A DNA stretch of 64,000 nucleotides from assembly GCA_963693285.1 (NCBI GenBank), contig OY848917.1, positions 29,213,245 to 29,277,244 on the forward strand. The letters are read 5' to 3'. This stretch comes from Xestospongia muta. Taxonomy: Eukaryota; Porifera; Demospongiae; Haplosclerida; Petrosiidae. This document shows, piece by piece, positions 42,101 to 52,299 of the stretch; positions within the stretch are counted from its first letter, which is position 1, and every line of letters begins with the position of its first letter. Under the pieces are notes generated by a model. The model did no database searches and was not told the DNA's origin. It worked only from the letters and a program-made list of their open reading frames with translations. The position numbers and the translations under genes are program-made.

Positions 42101-45100
42101 GGACAGTGTGCTAATACTGGGTTGTGATTGGAACATTGGGGAGTCTAATCTGTCCCACAGTACTGTGGGATAGGTTGGACAGTGTGCTAATACTGGGTTG
42201 TGATTGGAACATTGGGGAGTCTAATCTGTCCCACAGTACAGGGGGATAGGTTGGACAGTGTGCTAATACTGGGTTGTGATTGGAACATTGGGGAGTCTAA
42301 TCTGTCCCACAGTACTGTGGGATAGGTTGGACAGTGTGCTAATACTGGGTTGTGATTGGAACATTGGGGAGTCTAATCTGTCCCACAGTACAGTGGGATA
42401 GGTTGGACAGTGTGCTAATACTGGGTTGTGATTGGAACATTGGGGAGTCTAATCTGTCCCACAGTACAGTGGGATAGGTTGGACAGTGTGCTAATACTGG
42501 GTTGTGATTGGAACATTGGGGAGTCTAATCTGTCCCACAGTACTGTGGGATAGGTTGGACAGTGTGCTAATACTGGGTTGTGATTGGAACATGGGGGAGT
42601 CTAATCTGTCCCACAGTACTGTGGGATAGGTTGGACAGTGTGCTAATACTGGGTTGTGATTGGAACATGGGGGAGTCTAATCTGTCCCACAGTACTGTGG
42701 GATAGGTTGGACAGTGTGCTAATACTGGGTTGTGATTGGAACATGGGGGAGTCTAATCTGTCCCACAGTACTGTGGGATAGGTTGGACAGTGTGCTAATA
42801 CTGGGTTGTGATTGGAACATTGGGGAGTCTAATCTGTCCCACAGTACTGTGGGATAGGTTGGACAGTGTGCTAATACTGGGTTGTGATTGGAACATTGGG
42901 GAGTCTAATCTGTCCCACAGTACTGTGGGATAGGTTGGACAGTGTGCTAATACTGGGTTGTGATTGGAACATTGGGGAGTCTAATCTGTCCCACAGTACT
43001 GTGGGATAGGTTGGACAGTGTGCTAATACTGGGTTGTGATTGGAACATTGGACAGTCTAATCTGTCCCACAGTACAGTGGGATAGGAAGGACAGTGTGCT
43101 AATACTGGGTTGTGATTGGAACATTGGGGAGTCTAATCTGTCCCACAGTACAGTGGGATAGGTTGGACAGTGTGCTAATACTGGGTTGTGATTGGAACAT
43201 TGGACAGTCTAATCTGTCCCACAGTACAGTGGGATAGGTTGGACAGTGTGCTAATACTGGGTTGTGATTGGAACATTGGGGAGTCTAATCTGTCCCACAG
43301 TACTGTGGGATAGGTTGGACAGTGTGCTAATACTGTGTTGTGATTGGAACATTGGGGAGTCTAATCTGTCCCACAGTACTGTGGGATAGGTTGGACAGTG
43401 TGCTAATACTGTGTTGTGATTGGAACATTGGGGAGTCTAATCTGTCCCACAGTACTGTGGGATAGGTTGGACAGTGTGCTAATACTGGGTTGTGATTGGA
43501 ACATTGGACAGTCTAATCTGTCCCACAGTACAGTGGGATAGGTTGGACAGTGTGCTAATACTGGGTTGTGATTGGAACATTGGACAGTCTAATCTGTCCC
43601 ACAGTACAGTGGGATAGGTTGGACAGTGTGCTAATACTGGGTTGTGATTGGAACATTGGGGAGTCTAATCTGTCCCACAGTACTGTGGGATAGGTTGGAC
43701 AGTGTGCTAATACTGGGTTGTGATTGGAACATTGGGGAGTCTAATCTGTCCCACAGTACTGTGGGATAGGTTGGACAGTGTGCTAATACTGGGTTGTGAT
43801 TGGAACATTGGACAGTCTAATCTGTCCCACAGTACAGTAGGATAGGTTGGACAGTGTGCTAATACTGGGTTGTGATTGGAACATTGGGGAGTCTAATCTG
43901 TCCCACAGTACTGTGGGATAGGTTGGACAGTGTGCTAATACTGGGTTGTGATTGGAACATTGGGGAGTCTAATCTGTCCCACAGTACAGTGGGATAGGTT
44001 GGACAGTGTGCTAATACTGTGTTGTGATTGGAACATTGGACAGTCTAATCTGTCCCACAGTACTGTGGGATAGGAAGGACAGTGGAATAATGCTAGGTTG
44101 TGATAAAATTGAATCCCTTTGAACTGTCTGTCTAATTTGTCCCACATTACAGTGATTTAGTGTGGTTGATAAGAAAATGTAACTGGTCCACTGTACTGTG
44201 GGACAGTTCAGTATTTCTAGTGGAAGTTATAAGACTGTCATACTAGAATTACCCCAGAGTATAGTTTAAATAATACATAGAGACTTTAGCAACAGGATTC
44301 TTTTAACCTGTCTATTTTACTTTGGGCTGCCATTTGGGACTCCTAACTGTCTTCTTGAACTCTGTAGGATAGGATAGGAATTACTATACCAAGTATTTTG
44401 ACAGCAAATTTGGACATCCCTCAGATTTGTGCTAATTTTATTCTTTAAAATGTTTTTAGTCTGAGATAAAATATCATTTTAAAACAGCCATGGAATTCTA
44501 TTTCATTGAAATAGCTAAAAGTATGCATAGTTTGATTTGGTCTTCTTTGCTTCGCTCAATTGTATGTTAGACAAATTTTTGGGAAGTTTCCACAGGAAAA
44601 GCTCCAACAATTTTCTTCCTGTCACCAGACATGGGGTCAATTACATTGTATAACAATAGTAATTAATTAACAACAACATAGTACAACATAGTACAATAAT
44701 AACTAGTTATAGTGGTAGTATCCAGTATACTCACAAAATAATATAATAATAATTATAGTACAGAAGATAGGAAGAGGAAAGGGAAGGTGTCAATGAGCCA
44801 CTCTCCCTTCGGAGAGGGCCCGATCCAATGAATTGAGATTAGAAAAAATGAGTTTATGATATGATGAACGAGCTCCTTGTAAACATAGATTAGCAGATCT
44901 AAGTTTCATTCTTAGACAGTCTTCCAATGGGTGAGTATGTTCATGTACACCAGGTGTAGTACGACAAAGGTATACAATTGAAGAACCTGTAGGTTAAGGC
45001 AGAATATGAAGCATGTGGTTGCGTTTGAGCTACAATAATAAGCTTCTCTAGCTGGTTCACCCATTTGGAGATCTTATCTTGAATGAAGTTGGATCCTATA

Positions 45101-48100
45101 GGGCTCCCAAGGTATCGATGCCTTTTAAATGTGATATTGATGTCTGTGTCAACAAAAACAGAGTGGACAGTCTCCTCAATCTCAGGTTTCACTATGAGCC
45201 AGGACTTAGTGGGATTTGCATAATATCCAAATAAGGGATCGTGACATTGGAGCTCCTCCCACCAGGATCATATTGTGGATAGCTTCCCACGGCTGCAGCA
45301 TCATTTGCATACCCAACTTGGTGGATTGAAAATTGATTAAGATGATGGATGAGAGGGAGTATCCCTATCGCTTATATACATGACCATCGCTAAAGGGTCT
45401 CCTTGTGTTGTTCCCTCTGATGAGAAGATGATGTCATCATCAATAAACAAAGGGACATCAAGTCGATAACAGTTAGTTAAAACTATTGCCAGAGATGGGC
45501 AGAGATTGTGTATATTTAGTAGAGCTGCACGTCTGTTGAGTGAGTTAAAGGCATTCCTTGCATCAGCGAGTAAGACAGCCTCACAGTCCGCTGACTCAAA
45601 TAAATGCCGAACAGTGTGAACAACAGCCTCACAGCCTCTGGGTAGGCCAGCACAAAGCTGATCACATCCTGCCACCTCTACTACATCATGTCCAACAACC
45701 TGAAGTACTGCCTTACCAATAATGCAATGAGCAACATCACCAACTCTTATAGGGCATACTCCAGGATGCTTGTCTAGAGCAATCAGTCTACTGGCAAGAA
45801 GTGGGTGGAGACCAGCTGGATCTATATAGGAGGTACATGTTCGTTTTGTCAATGAAACGAGAGCAGAACATGTCAGCTGAAGAGGAGTGGAATGAGGTAC
45901 ACAATTTTTTCCAAGCAACAGCATCAAGTCCAGACGGGCCAGAAGAACCATTAATCTTCAGTATAGTAGACCTAATTAACTCTGGGGAGGTGGAATCAAA
46001 CAGGATAGAGTGAAAAATATTAGGGGTATGTGAAGTCACAATTGTAGATGGGTAGAGAGGATGTTTTTCTAGTAGTATATCTTTCACTGACTGATCATCA
46101 ATCTTGGTATCCAGGGAGTGAAAGCCACTACATTCATTTTCAGATAGTAATCTAATTACGGCTTTCACATTACCTACAAACATTAATTTGGAGAATTTTC
46201 GGGAGAGATTATCAATATTTTTTGTAGAACAGGTAACAGTGAGACGAGCTTGAATAGCACAACCTTCTTGAAGTAGAGAAGCAAGATCTCTGCTCAATCA
46301 AACAGCCTGGAAAGTTCTTTAGCACAAGTTTTACCTAGAAGCCTTTGTAGCAGGAGAGGAGGCATTATCATAGCGCCATATAGAGCAACAGATTCAAGAG
46401 TAGAGAAGTCTGAGTATGCTTGGAATAGCCTAGCTTGTTCACGTACGAAAGAAGTGCCAATCTTTTCATGAGGAACTTTCCTTCTCCAGTGAATGACCTC
46501 GTCATAACAGGACTTAACAAGAGATGAGAAAGATTCATCATCAATATCATTCCATAGAAAATTCGGTTCAGCAATTGGTAAAAAGTCTGTGAAGTCAGGA
46601 CTGTATGAGAGCCACACGTGCTCAAGCTACAAAATGGCGACGCAATCCGGGAGGGAGACCTTAAACCATGAGTCTCAACACAAACACTCTTCAACTGAAG
46701 GAGTTGAGGCAATGGAGCAGGGGGAGGCAGAGTCAATCCTTGGAGAAACTGATGTGGTCCGATCCGGCATCCACAGAGGAGACTGATCCATTAACGAGTG
46801 AGCTGTCAATGAAGTGACAGGCTCAGAGGAGACAGCAGCATCACCAAATGAGTCCAAGGGATTAAGACAGTGCCCATCATGGCCAGGTAAGCAGTGGAAT
46901 CAGGTGCAACTACAGCACACCATTTAGGACAAAATGTAATTATTACTTGTATTACACAGTCATACTACAAGTATAAGTGTGTTGTGGCAATTTCTGTTGG
47001 AAAGTTGTTTTAACAAGTATAGGTCTTTTCTACCAAAGGAATGTTAACACAGCTAGCCTATACAAGCAATGAATGACTCATGTAGTACTACTAGTACTAC
47101 TACTACTACTATATACTACTACTTTAACCCTTTCCGCGCCAACAACGCATGTATGGGTTAATAATTTGTTCACCGAATACGTATTTATGCGTTTCGTATA
47201 TGTAACATCTCGTACGTTGATCGATTTACCCAGAAACTTCAGTATTTCACAGAACATGACCTTTTTTCCAATTTTACTTTTATAAGCCACTCCCTTATAC
47301 CGTAAAACACCATAGCTAACTGCTGTAGTGATGACGAAGAGAGTGATTTTAGTGACATATTGATGAAGACTTAGGTATTATAATATTTAATTGAAGACTT
47401 AGGTATTATAATATTTAATTATAATTTATTTCAATAAAAGCAAAAAATTATATATATATAGATGATGATGAAATTGATGTAGTAGCTGATAATGTTGTTG
47501 TTGATGAGACTGAAACAGAACAATTGAATGGTAAGAAAAAATTACTTTGCAATTGTGGTGTGTAATTATGATACATCTCACTAAAAAGCTTCATATGTCT
47601 TGCTACTGACAAAAGCAACAGACTAAGGGTGAAGCTTTTTGTTCATCTAATAACATTACACTGTAGCAAGTTTTACAACCACAATATAAGTACATTCGAA
47701 GAACAGAAGGCCACGCCCACTCAAAGAACTAGTACAACGCAAAAAACACTGCAATGAAGAAACATTCCACTCATTCCTACTATCATCTAAGTCTATTTCA
47801 AATAAAGAAACATGGGGAACTCTTGAAAGATGCTTTATACGTCATTTACAATGTGTGCGTAGTTATAACGTAATGTTTACCTTGTAGACGATGAATACAC
47901 CAATCATAAGAAGAACAAAACATCCAGGTATCCATATTGAAGCAAACTTGAAACAGGTAAACTTCTAGGAGACAGTTTAGAGATGATACAAGTGCTGAAA
48001 CGCAACCACTCCAACCCTGAAAATACACGTGCGCTGCCAGTAATTTCTTGCTTTATGCGCATGCGCGAAAAGGGTTAAGTCACATGATATATATAGCTTA

Positions 48101-51100
48101 ACAATATCATTAAAAATAAAGTTGTCTGTTAGCCTTGTTTGTTCTTGATAATTATAATGGCTACTTCCAAAGATTTAATGAATCAAGAATTGATTGTAGA
48201 ACCGGAATCTTCATGCTTCACATCCTACACCGAGTATTGTTTGGATGTGTCAGAAAACCTCAATCAAATGACAAATGGAGGATCAGAACAAAACATCCAA
48301 ACACCTGGAGATATCTCCATAGGAACTGGCAAAGTCAATTATACTGAAAATGAAGATGTGGTCATTATACCAGCTGAAGATGAATTAGAAGAGCACCTTG
48401 AAAATGAAGATATGCTTCGGTTAAAACGAAATGACCCATTGTCAGTTATATCTGGGGCCAGGAATGAAGATGTGGTCATTATACCAGCTGAAGATGAAAT
48501 AGAAGAGTGCCTTGAAAATGAAGATATGCTTTGGAATCTGTTAAAAAGAATTGATCCATCATCAATAAAATCTGGAGCCAAGACATTGAAGGAAATAGCT
48601 GGGGGAATAATAGAGCAGTTTGCCAAATCTGATCAATCACTTTCTATTCTTTTTGCTGGTAAAACAGGAGTAGGAAAATCATCATTAATAAATGGGGTTG
48701 TTGGTAAAAGAATTACTGAGGAAGGTAGTGGTGCTAATTCTTGTACAAGTTTGTCCTCATTGCAAAATCATTTTGAAGAGTATGTACAGTATGAGGATAA
48801 ACAGATAAAAATTATTGTATGGGATTCACCTGGATTATTAGATGGGCTAGACAAAGACATAGAGTATCTCCGTCAACTAAAAATTGTTCTCTCTCGTGTT
48901 GATCTTGTCGTTTATTGTATAAGTATGAGAGAGAGGTTTGAGGAATCTGCTAAAAAGGCATTGACAGCATTTATACAAATGAAGCCTGATGTTTTGCGAA
49001 ATACTGTAATTGCTCTTACTCAATCTAATGATATAACATACCCAGAGGAATACGATAATGAGAAAGATGATGTAATACATTTCACCAAGGTCTTTCAAGG
49101 ATATAAAGATAACATTAAAGCCTCATTACATAAATGTAATATCTCAGAAGATATCATTGAGGCTCTACCTATTGTGCCTACTGGTTATCATCGAACGACA
49201 AGAAGTATTCTAAATCCGTGGCGTCTCCATGCTCACTGTCGTCATTGGCTGCAGCCATTTTGGTTGATGTGTTTTATGCGCTGTAAGGAAGCTGGCCGAG
49301 CTGCACTCATTATGTCCAATGAGCACCGAATTACAAACAACAACCTCGATGAAAGCAAGGATACTAAAAGTAAACCTGTTGAGTTTCAGCCTATTTTCTT
49401 GCGTGATAGTCCATCTGGCAAAGAAGAGAAGAGGCTTCAGAATAATTTCAAACTACCTTTTTTGCGTTTTCTCTTGCTAATCACAATGACTATTTTGATA
49501 AAGAAAAAATTTTTATCATGATTTCAACTGAAATACTTTTGTCAATTTTATGGCTGGAAAATCTTTTTTCTGGCATACTACCTAATAATAGTGATATAAT
49601 AATTTAAATCAGCTTAATACTTAAGTGTGTTGTAATTAACTGAAATTTAAAAAGACTGATTTTTAAATTTTGTAGTTTTTCTTCCATGTGATCCTAACAT
49701 CGTTTTGATATCTGTTTTACATTTTTGATGAGCAATAACATTATTAACCTGCACAAAGGGGAGTTGACATATAATTAACTGCTAATGCAATCAATTATTC
49801 TTAACCACAAGAGTTTAAATTGGGTTAGTTTGTTATCAAAATACTATGTCCACTTATAAATGTTCCATTACCAATGATGATACAATAAATCCTATATCTG
49901 TCCTATAATTCTTACTGGGATGTCCTATCAAACACTATACTATTAGATGCAATATATGCAGGGCATCCTCTCGCATCTGATCAGATTCAGATATATATGG
50001 GATATGCCACCAGAACTGAAATACCCACTGTCCATCAGCTCAAGGGATATCGTATAAACACACTTTAGATATACTATCAGAATAGACATACCCACCTTCC
50101 TGTCAGCCCTAGGGATGTCCTGTGGATATACGTGGTGTGTACCACCAGAAGTAATGTACCCAAAGTTTTGTCTATCTCATCAGTCCTAGGAATGACCTAT
50201 GAACACATTGAATATACTATCAGAACTGACATACCTATTAGGCAAGAGTCCATTGTGTTTCTTGTTTTCCCAATTATGTTTTTCAGCAATTCTTAAAGAT
50301 GTAACCAGTTATGCTCTAGGAAGACACCCATTATGCCTCAATTGTGATTAACAATAATTATATTACATGAAAAGATTGTTATATTTGTGCACTTAAATAG
50401 TTGTATGAAAAATCAAACGATATTCTTGTTAAATCGTAATATTAAAGAAGCTTCTATATGGTCTTATAATGAGTTTCTTGTTGGTATTTGAAACTTTTGA
50501 GCAAAGAAAAAACAAGCCCCTCACATGCTGCTAAAGAAGATTGAGTGACTAAAACTTTCTTAGTCCAGGGTAGAAAGGTAGTACAATGTTTCCACCATTA
50601 AAGATTTGTTTATTTATTCTGTTTGCTTGTGCCAGAAAGTTAGGTAACACTACTTTCAATGAGGTAAACTCTTCTGGACATAAAGGAAAAACACTCAATG
50701 TCTGACTGCTTTTGTTTCTACACTTACCACGAGGAAGATTATAACAATTTTACACCTTCTAACCAGCTCAGAAAGCCTTGGACCACGAAGTATTATGGTA
50801 CACTCGTACTTATAAGTGCACTTAAATACAGATATGGAAATCTGTAGTGGTGCTAACTTGATGTAATTGTAGTTTTTCTTAAGTACTTGCAAGTTTTGAG
50901 TACTCACATACAGATGTTTTTAAATGTGTTATTAAGATGGACATTCAGCAGAGGAATGTATCAGGTAATCTTGCGTTTCATTTTTAATTATTACTAGTAT
51001 ATGACTTCAATACTGTTTGTTAAGCGAGGCTTGTACTTGTGTATGATAGAATATTCCCTAGTACTTGTACTTTACTCGAATCTTTACAAATGTATTTCAT

Positions 51101-52299
51101 TCCTAAGTTTGAGCTACAATAATAAGTTTCTCTAGCTGGTTCACCCACTTGGAGATCTTATCTTGAATGAAGTTGGATCCTATAGGGCTCCCAAGGTATC
51201 GATGCCTTTTAAATGTGATATTGATGTCTGTGTCAACAAAAACAGAGTGGACAGTCTCCTCAATCTCAGGTTTCACTATGAGCCAGGACTTAGTGGGATT
51301 TGCGTAATATCCAAATAAGGGATCGTGACATTTAACCAGCTCAGAAAGCCTTGGAGCATGAAGTATTATGGTACACTCATACTTATAAGTGCACTTAATA
51401 CAGATACAATCATGGAATTCTATTTCATTGAAATAGCTAAAAGTATACATAGTTTGATTTGGTCATCTCTGCTTGGCTCAATTGTATGTTACACAATTTT
51501 TGGGAAGTTTCCACAGGAAAAGCTAACCTCCAACAATTTGCTACCTCCTGTCACACACAAGATAGATGTGATACACATGTCATATTTCTGTTCTTTTCTA
51601 CTTTTGTTACACTTTTAACATATAGCTATGTATTTATTATAAAGTTAATACATACGAAGTTGTAGATATAGAGCACATGTTGTTGCAGGTAAAATTCAGT
51701 TTTACACGTTGGTATCTTTTTAAACAAACATTTGCCTAGTTCTTGCATATTTATATGACTCCATGTGCTTCTTTCTTGTGTGATAATATTTAATTATTTC
51801 TTCAATTGTTTTATTAGACTGGTCAAGTTATTGGAAGTGTTGGAGGGACTGTTACTGGGTCTGTAAAAACTCAACTCATAGCTCATGATAAAGAGGTAAA
51901 TGGTTTATTTTTATTACAACATTTCTATATACCCAGTCCATTAATGTAAGATGGTTATACACACAAAATAGAGTGTATTATGATGTTTTGATTTTCCAAA
52001 TTTTATGACTATTGCTTCTAGCAATTTTGTAACATTTTGTGAGAATAGATTATCTTTAATAATTGCATAACAATAGCCAATACTATTAGTTTCCAATTTG
52101 TTCTAATAATTGATAGGGTTTCCTCTTTACATTAGCCTAACAAATGTATACTGCTTGTGTTTAGGTTTTTATATAAAGTTGACATTTATTGTTTTCTTTT
52201 TGTTAAGGTACATGATATAGCCTTTACTAGAGCTGGTAGTGGGCGGGACTTGTTTGCTTCTGTTGGTTCTGATGGCTCAGTTAGACTGTTTGATCTCAG
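27036..52299 (+). CDS. DCAF7: DCAF7/WDR68 WD40 scaffold protein, 5' six exons
   Basis: Exons 27036-27203, 27537-27638, 28026-28124, 38255-38368, 51818-51895 and 52208-52299 join in frame to about 217 residues of the roughly 340 expected. Matches to animal DCAF7 are near exact: [107 protein letters not shown] and [14 protein letters not shown]7 is a beta-propeller scaffold for DYRK/HIPK kinases and a CUL4-DDB1 substrate receptor. Introns 3 (10.1 kb) and 4 (13.4 kb) are full of mobile DNA. I could not find the remaining exons before 64000, so they probably lie beyond the window; otherwise the gene is truncated. Confidence 0.92.
28375..29260 (+). mobile_element. piggyBac-type transposase remnant
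   Basis: The left end is TTAACCCTTTACTTCC, a typical piggyBac terminus with its TTAA target. Inside, broken frames near 29082-29175 read [17 protein letters not shown] followed by [13 protein letters not shown], the characteristic late block of piggyBac transposases. A 39-bp direct duplication (GGTATTTCTTGGACTCAGTC) lies at about 29178-29255. Most of the catalytic region is absent. Confidence 0.7.
29701..32254 (+). CDS. DUF7869-like transposon protein with zinc knuckle, probably frameshifted
   Basis: The start [20 protein letters not shown] at 29701 opens an acidic N terminus. Later pieces include [66 protein letters not shown] and [12 protein letters not shown], a set I associate with the DUF7869 family of invertebrate repeat-encoded proteins. 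The C terminus is a CCHC zinc knuckle ([14 protein letters not shown]). Short introns separate several pieces. After KQHF the frame must shift by one base to continue into [13 protein letters not shown], so this copy is likely inactive. A 26-bp tandem duplication lies near 32068-32119. The DNCCGQ aspartate could be catalytic; that is inference. Confidence 0.65.
32545..32590. repeat. CT microsatellite in the transposon 3' region
   Basis: A run of CT dinucleotides interrupted by TTT, in the non-coding right part of the DUF7869 element. Confidence 0.9.
33093..35090. other. Intronic DNA with retroelement scraps
   Basis: CA/AT microsatellites lie at 33090-33121 and 33414-33440. A minus-strand frame near 33880-33998 reads [18 protein letters not shown] then IQTDH, the RNase H start of a Ty3/gypsy pol, but stops right after. 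The rest shows no recognisable feature. Confidence 0.5.
35100..37860 (-). mobile_element. Penelope-like retroelement remnant, split
   Basis: On the minus strand, starting from the right, broken frames give [16 protein letters not shown] (about 37.63-37.70 kb), [17 protein letters not shown] and [14 protein letters not shown] (about 37.13-37.28 kb), then FHPTIKMT. These are reverse transcriptase motifs of Penelope-like elements. Near 35.33-35.40 kb the minus strand reads [14 protein letters not shown] and MNGHRSDI, the GIY-YIG endonuclease type end. Stops and frameshifts are frequent. A hAT relic splits the element. Confidence 0.75.
35750..36780 (-). mobile_element. hAT transposase remnant inside the Penelope-like element
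   Basis: Minus-strand text near 35950-36160 reads [20 protein letters not shown] then [19 protein letters not shown], the hAT dimerisation domain in its ZMYM/TTF-type form. Runs of C flank it on both sides (about 35787-35800 and 36799-36808). The catalytic region is decayed. Confidence 0.65.
38817..39865 (+). pseudogene. 5'-truncated duplicate of the P-loop GTPase gene
   Basis: This block matches 48725-49770, including 3' flank, at high identity. It begins in the middle of the G domain, after the P-loop, so the nucleotide-binding motif is missing. The open frame 38845-39615 preserves [14 protein letters not shown], the [12 protein letters not shown] segment and the hydrophobic C terminus. 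It has no promoter of its own and lies in DCAF7 intron 4. The head of another copy lies at about 41757-41815. Confidence 0.8.
40010..40150. repeat. Short degenerate repeat shared with 49.95-50.25 kb
   Basis: Units of the type GATATACCACCAGAACTGA followed by a TCCTAGG..TGACCTATG-like segment occur here and again downstream of the intact GTPase gene. They mark a longer shared 3' flank of the two GTPase copies. Confidence 0.6.
40213..41040 (-). mobile_element. Ty3/gypsy integrase remnant with duplicated C-terminal end
   Basis: The open frame at 40787-41035 reads [20 protein letters not shown] then [18 protein letters not shown], the integrase catalytic core. The C-terminal segment [12 protein letters not shown] is found at 40.36 kb and, in variant form, at about 40.75 kb, so the end has been duplicated. 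No LTRs are identified. Confidence 0.7.
41041..41995. other. Intronic DNA with a GTPase-gene head fragment
   Basis: At about 41757-41815 the plus strand matches the first 20 codons of the GTPase gene at 48.16 kb ([12 protein letters not shown] versus [12 protein letters not shown]). The match then stops. Nothing else is recognised. Confidence 0.5.
42003..44100. repeat. 76-bp minisatellite, about 27 copies
   Basis: The period is 76 bases (for example TAGGTTGGAC at 42095, 42171 and 42247). The unit holds GGTTGGACAGTGTGCTAATA and a junction that is either the perfect 18-base palindrome TCCCACAGTACTGTGGGA or a broken form with CAGTACAGTGGGA. A second variable site is ATTGGGGAG versus ATTGGACAG. 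Units are about 97% alike by eye, and the two variant sites are mixed along the array, which suggests recent turnover. Confidence 0.95.
44480..44610. repeat. Segment duplicated at 51.41-51.54 kb
   Basis: GAATTCTATTTCATTGAAAT and the following 120 bases recur downstream with a few differences. It belongs to a patchwork of fragments that are shared by 44.5-45.3 and 50.7-51.6 kb. Confidence 0.8.
44800..46870 (-). mobile_element. LINE-type reverse transcriptase remnant
   Basis: From right to left on the minus strand: [20 protein letters not shown], a frame break, [53 protein letters not shown], and [13 protein letters not shown], the last being a reverse transcriptase active-site neighbourhood. 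The further segment [12 protein letters not shown] and [15 protein letters not shown] text (44.94-45.19 kb) continues the polymerase. Frames at 45337-45951, 45788-46297 and 46294-46617 overlap with shifts, so the element is dead. Confidence 0.75.
47073..47118. repeat. TAC/ACT trinucleotide run
   Basis: Imperfect TACTAC repeats lie directly left of the piggyBac-like terminus. Confidence 0.85.
47124..48078. mobile_element. TTAA-flanked internally deleted piggyBac-like element
   Basis: The left end TTAACCCTTTCCGCGC and the right end GCGCGAAAAGGGTTAA are inverted repeats flanked by TTAA on both sides, as for piggyBac transposition. The 955-base interior holds only acidic N-terminal-like scraps ([18 protein letters not shown]), a 29-bp tandem duplication near 47364-47420, and no catalytic core. 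It lies about 80 bases upstream of the GTPase gene. Confidence 0.8.
48157..49521 (+). CDS. Tail-anchored P-loop GTPase (AIG1/septin-like class), intact
   Basis: A single-exon frame of 454 residues from the ATG at 48157. The P-loop GKTGVGKSS is at residues 168-176 and the G3 motif DSPG at 223-226. The usual NKxD motif is replaced by TQSND or is absent. The N-terminal part has two tandem acidic repeats around [21 protein letters not shown]. After the G domain there is a conserved [14 protein letters not shown] segment, and the C terminus is a hydrophobic stretch ([13 protein letters not shown]) followed by lysines, which predicts a tail anchor in an internal membrane. The gene is nested in DCAF7 intron 4 on the same strand. 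Similar sponge GTPases form expanded families; the function is unknown. I prefer 48157 over the upstream ATG at 48139 because the copy at 41.76 kb aligns from there. Confidence 0.75.
   Translation: MATSKDLMNQELIVEPESSCFTSYTEYCLDVSENLNQMTNGGSEQNIQTPGDISIGTGKVNYTENEDVVIIPAEDELEEHLENEDMLRLKRNDPLSVISGARNEDVVIIPAEDEIEECLENEDMLWNLLKRIDPSSIKSGAKTLKEIAGGIIEQFAKSDQSLSILFAGKTGVGKSSLINGVVGKRITEEGSGANSCTSLSSLQNHFEEYVQYEDKQIKIIVWDSPGLLDGLDKDIEYLRQLKIVLSRVDLVVYCISMRERFEESAKKALTAFIQMKPDVLRNTVIALTQSNDITYPEEYDNEKDDVIHFTKVFQGYKDNIKASLHKCNISEDIIEALPIVPTGYHRTTRSILNPWRLHAHCRHWLQPFWLMCFMRCKEAGRAALIMSNEHRITNNNLDESKDTKSKPVEFQPIFLRDSPSGKEEKRLQNNFKLPFLRFLLLITMTILIKKKFLS
49530..50250. other. 3' flank of the GTPase gene with degenerate repeats
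   Basis: 49522-49770 matches the flank of the truncated copy at 39.62-39.87 kb. From about 49.95 kb, units like ACCACCAGAACTGA..TACCC recur four times. No other feature. Confidence 0.5.
50750..51560. repeat. Patchwork of duplicated fragments
   Basis: 51108-51335 repeats the LINE reverse transcriptase fragment of 45046-45275 almost exactly. 51330-51400 repeats 50752-50830 (AACCAGCTCAGAAAGCCTTG). 51405-51540 repeats 44480-44610. Three separate upstream pieces are thus joined side by side here. Confidence 0.8.

Noticed and set aside
42003..44100. CRISPR-like regular array
   Set aside because: Repeat and would-be spacer are both conserved in every 76-base unit; there is no variable spacer and the setting is an animal intron.
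43935..44147. Open frame of 70 codons within the minisatellite
   Set aside because: It is a by-product of the repeat unit (76 is not a multiple of three) and has no homologue-like motif.
45801..46013. Plus-strand frame in the LINE remnant
   Set aside because: It is antisense to the reverse transcriptase frame.
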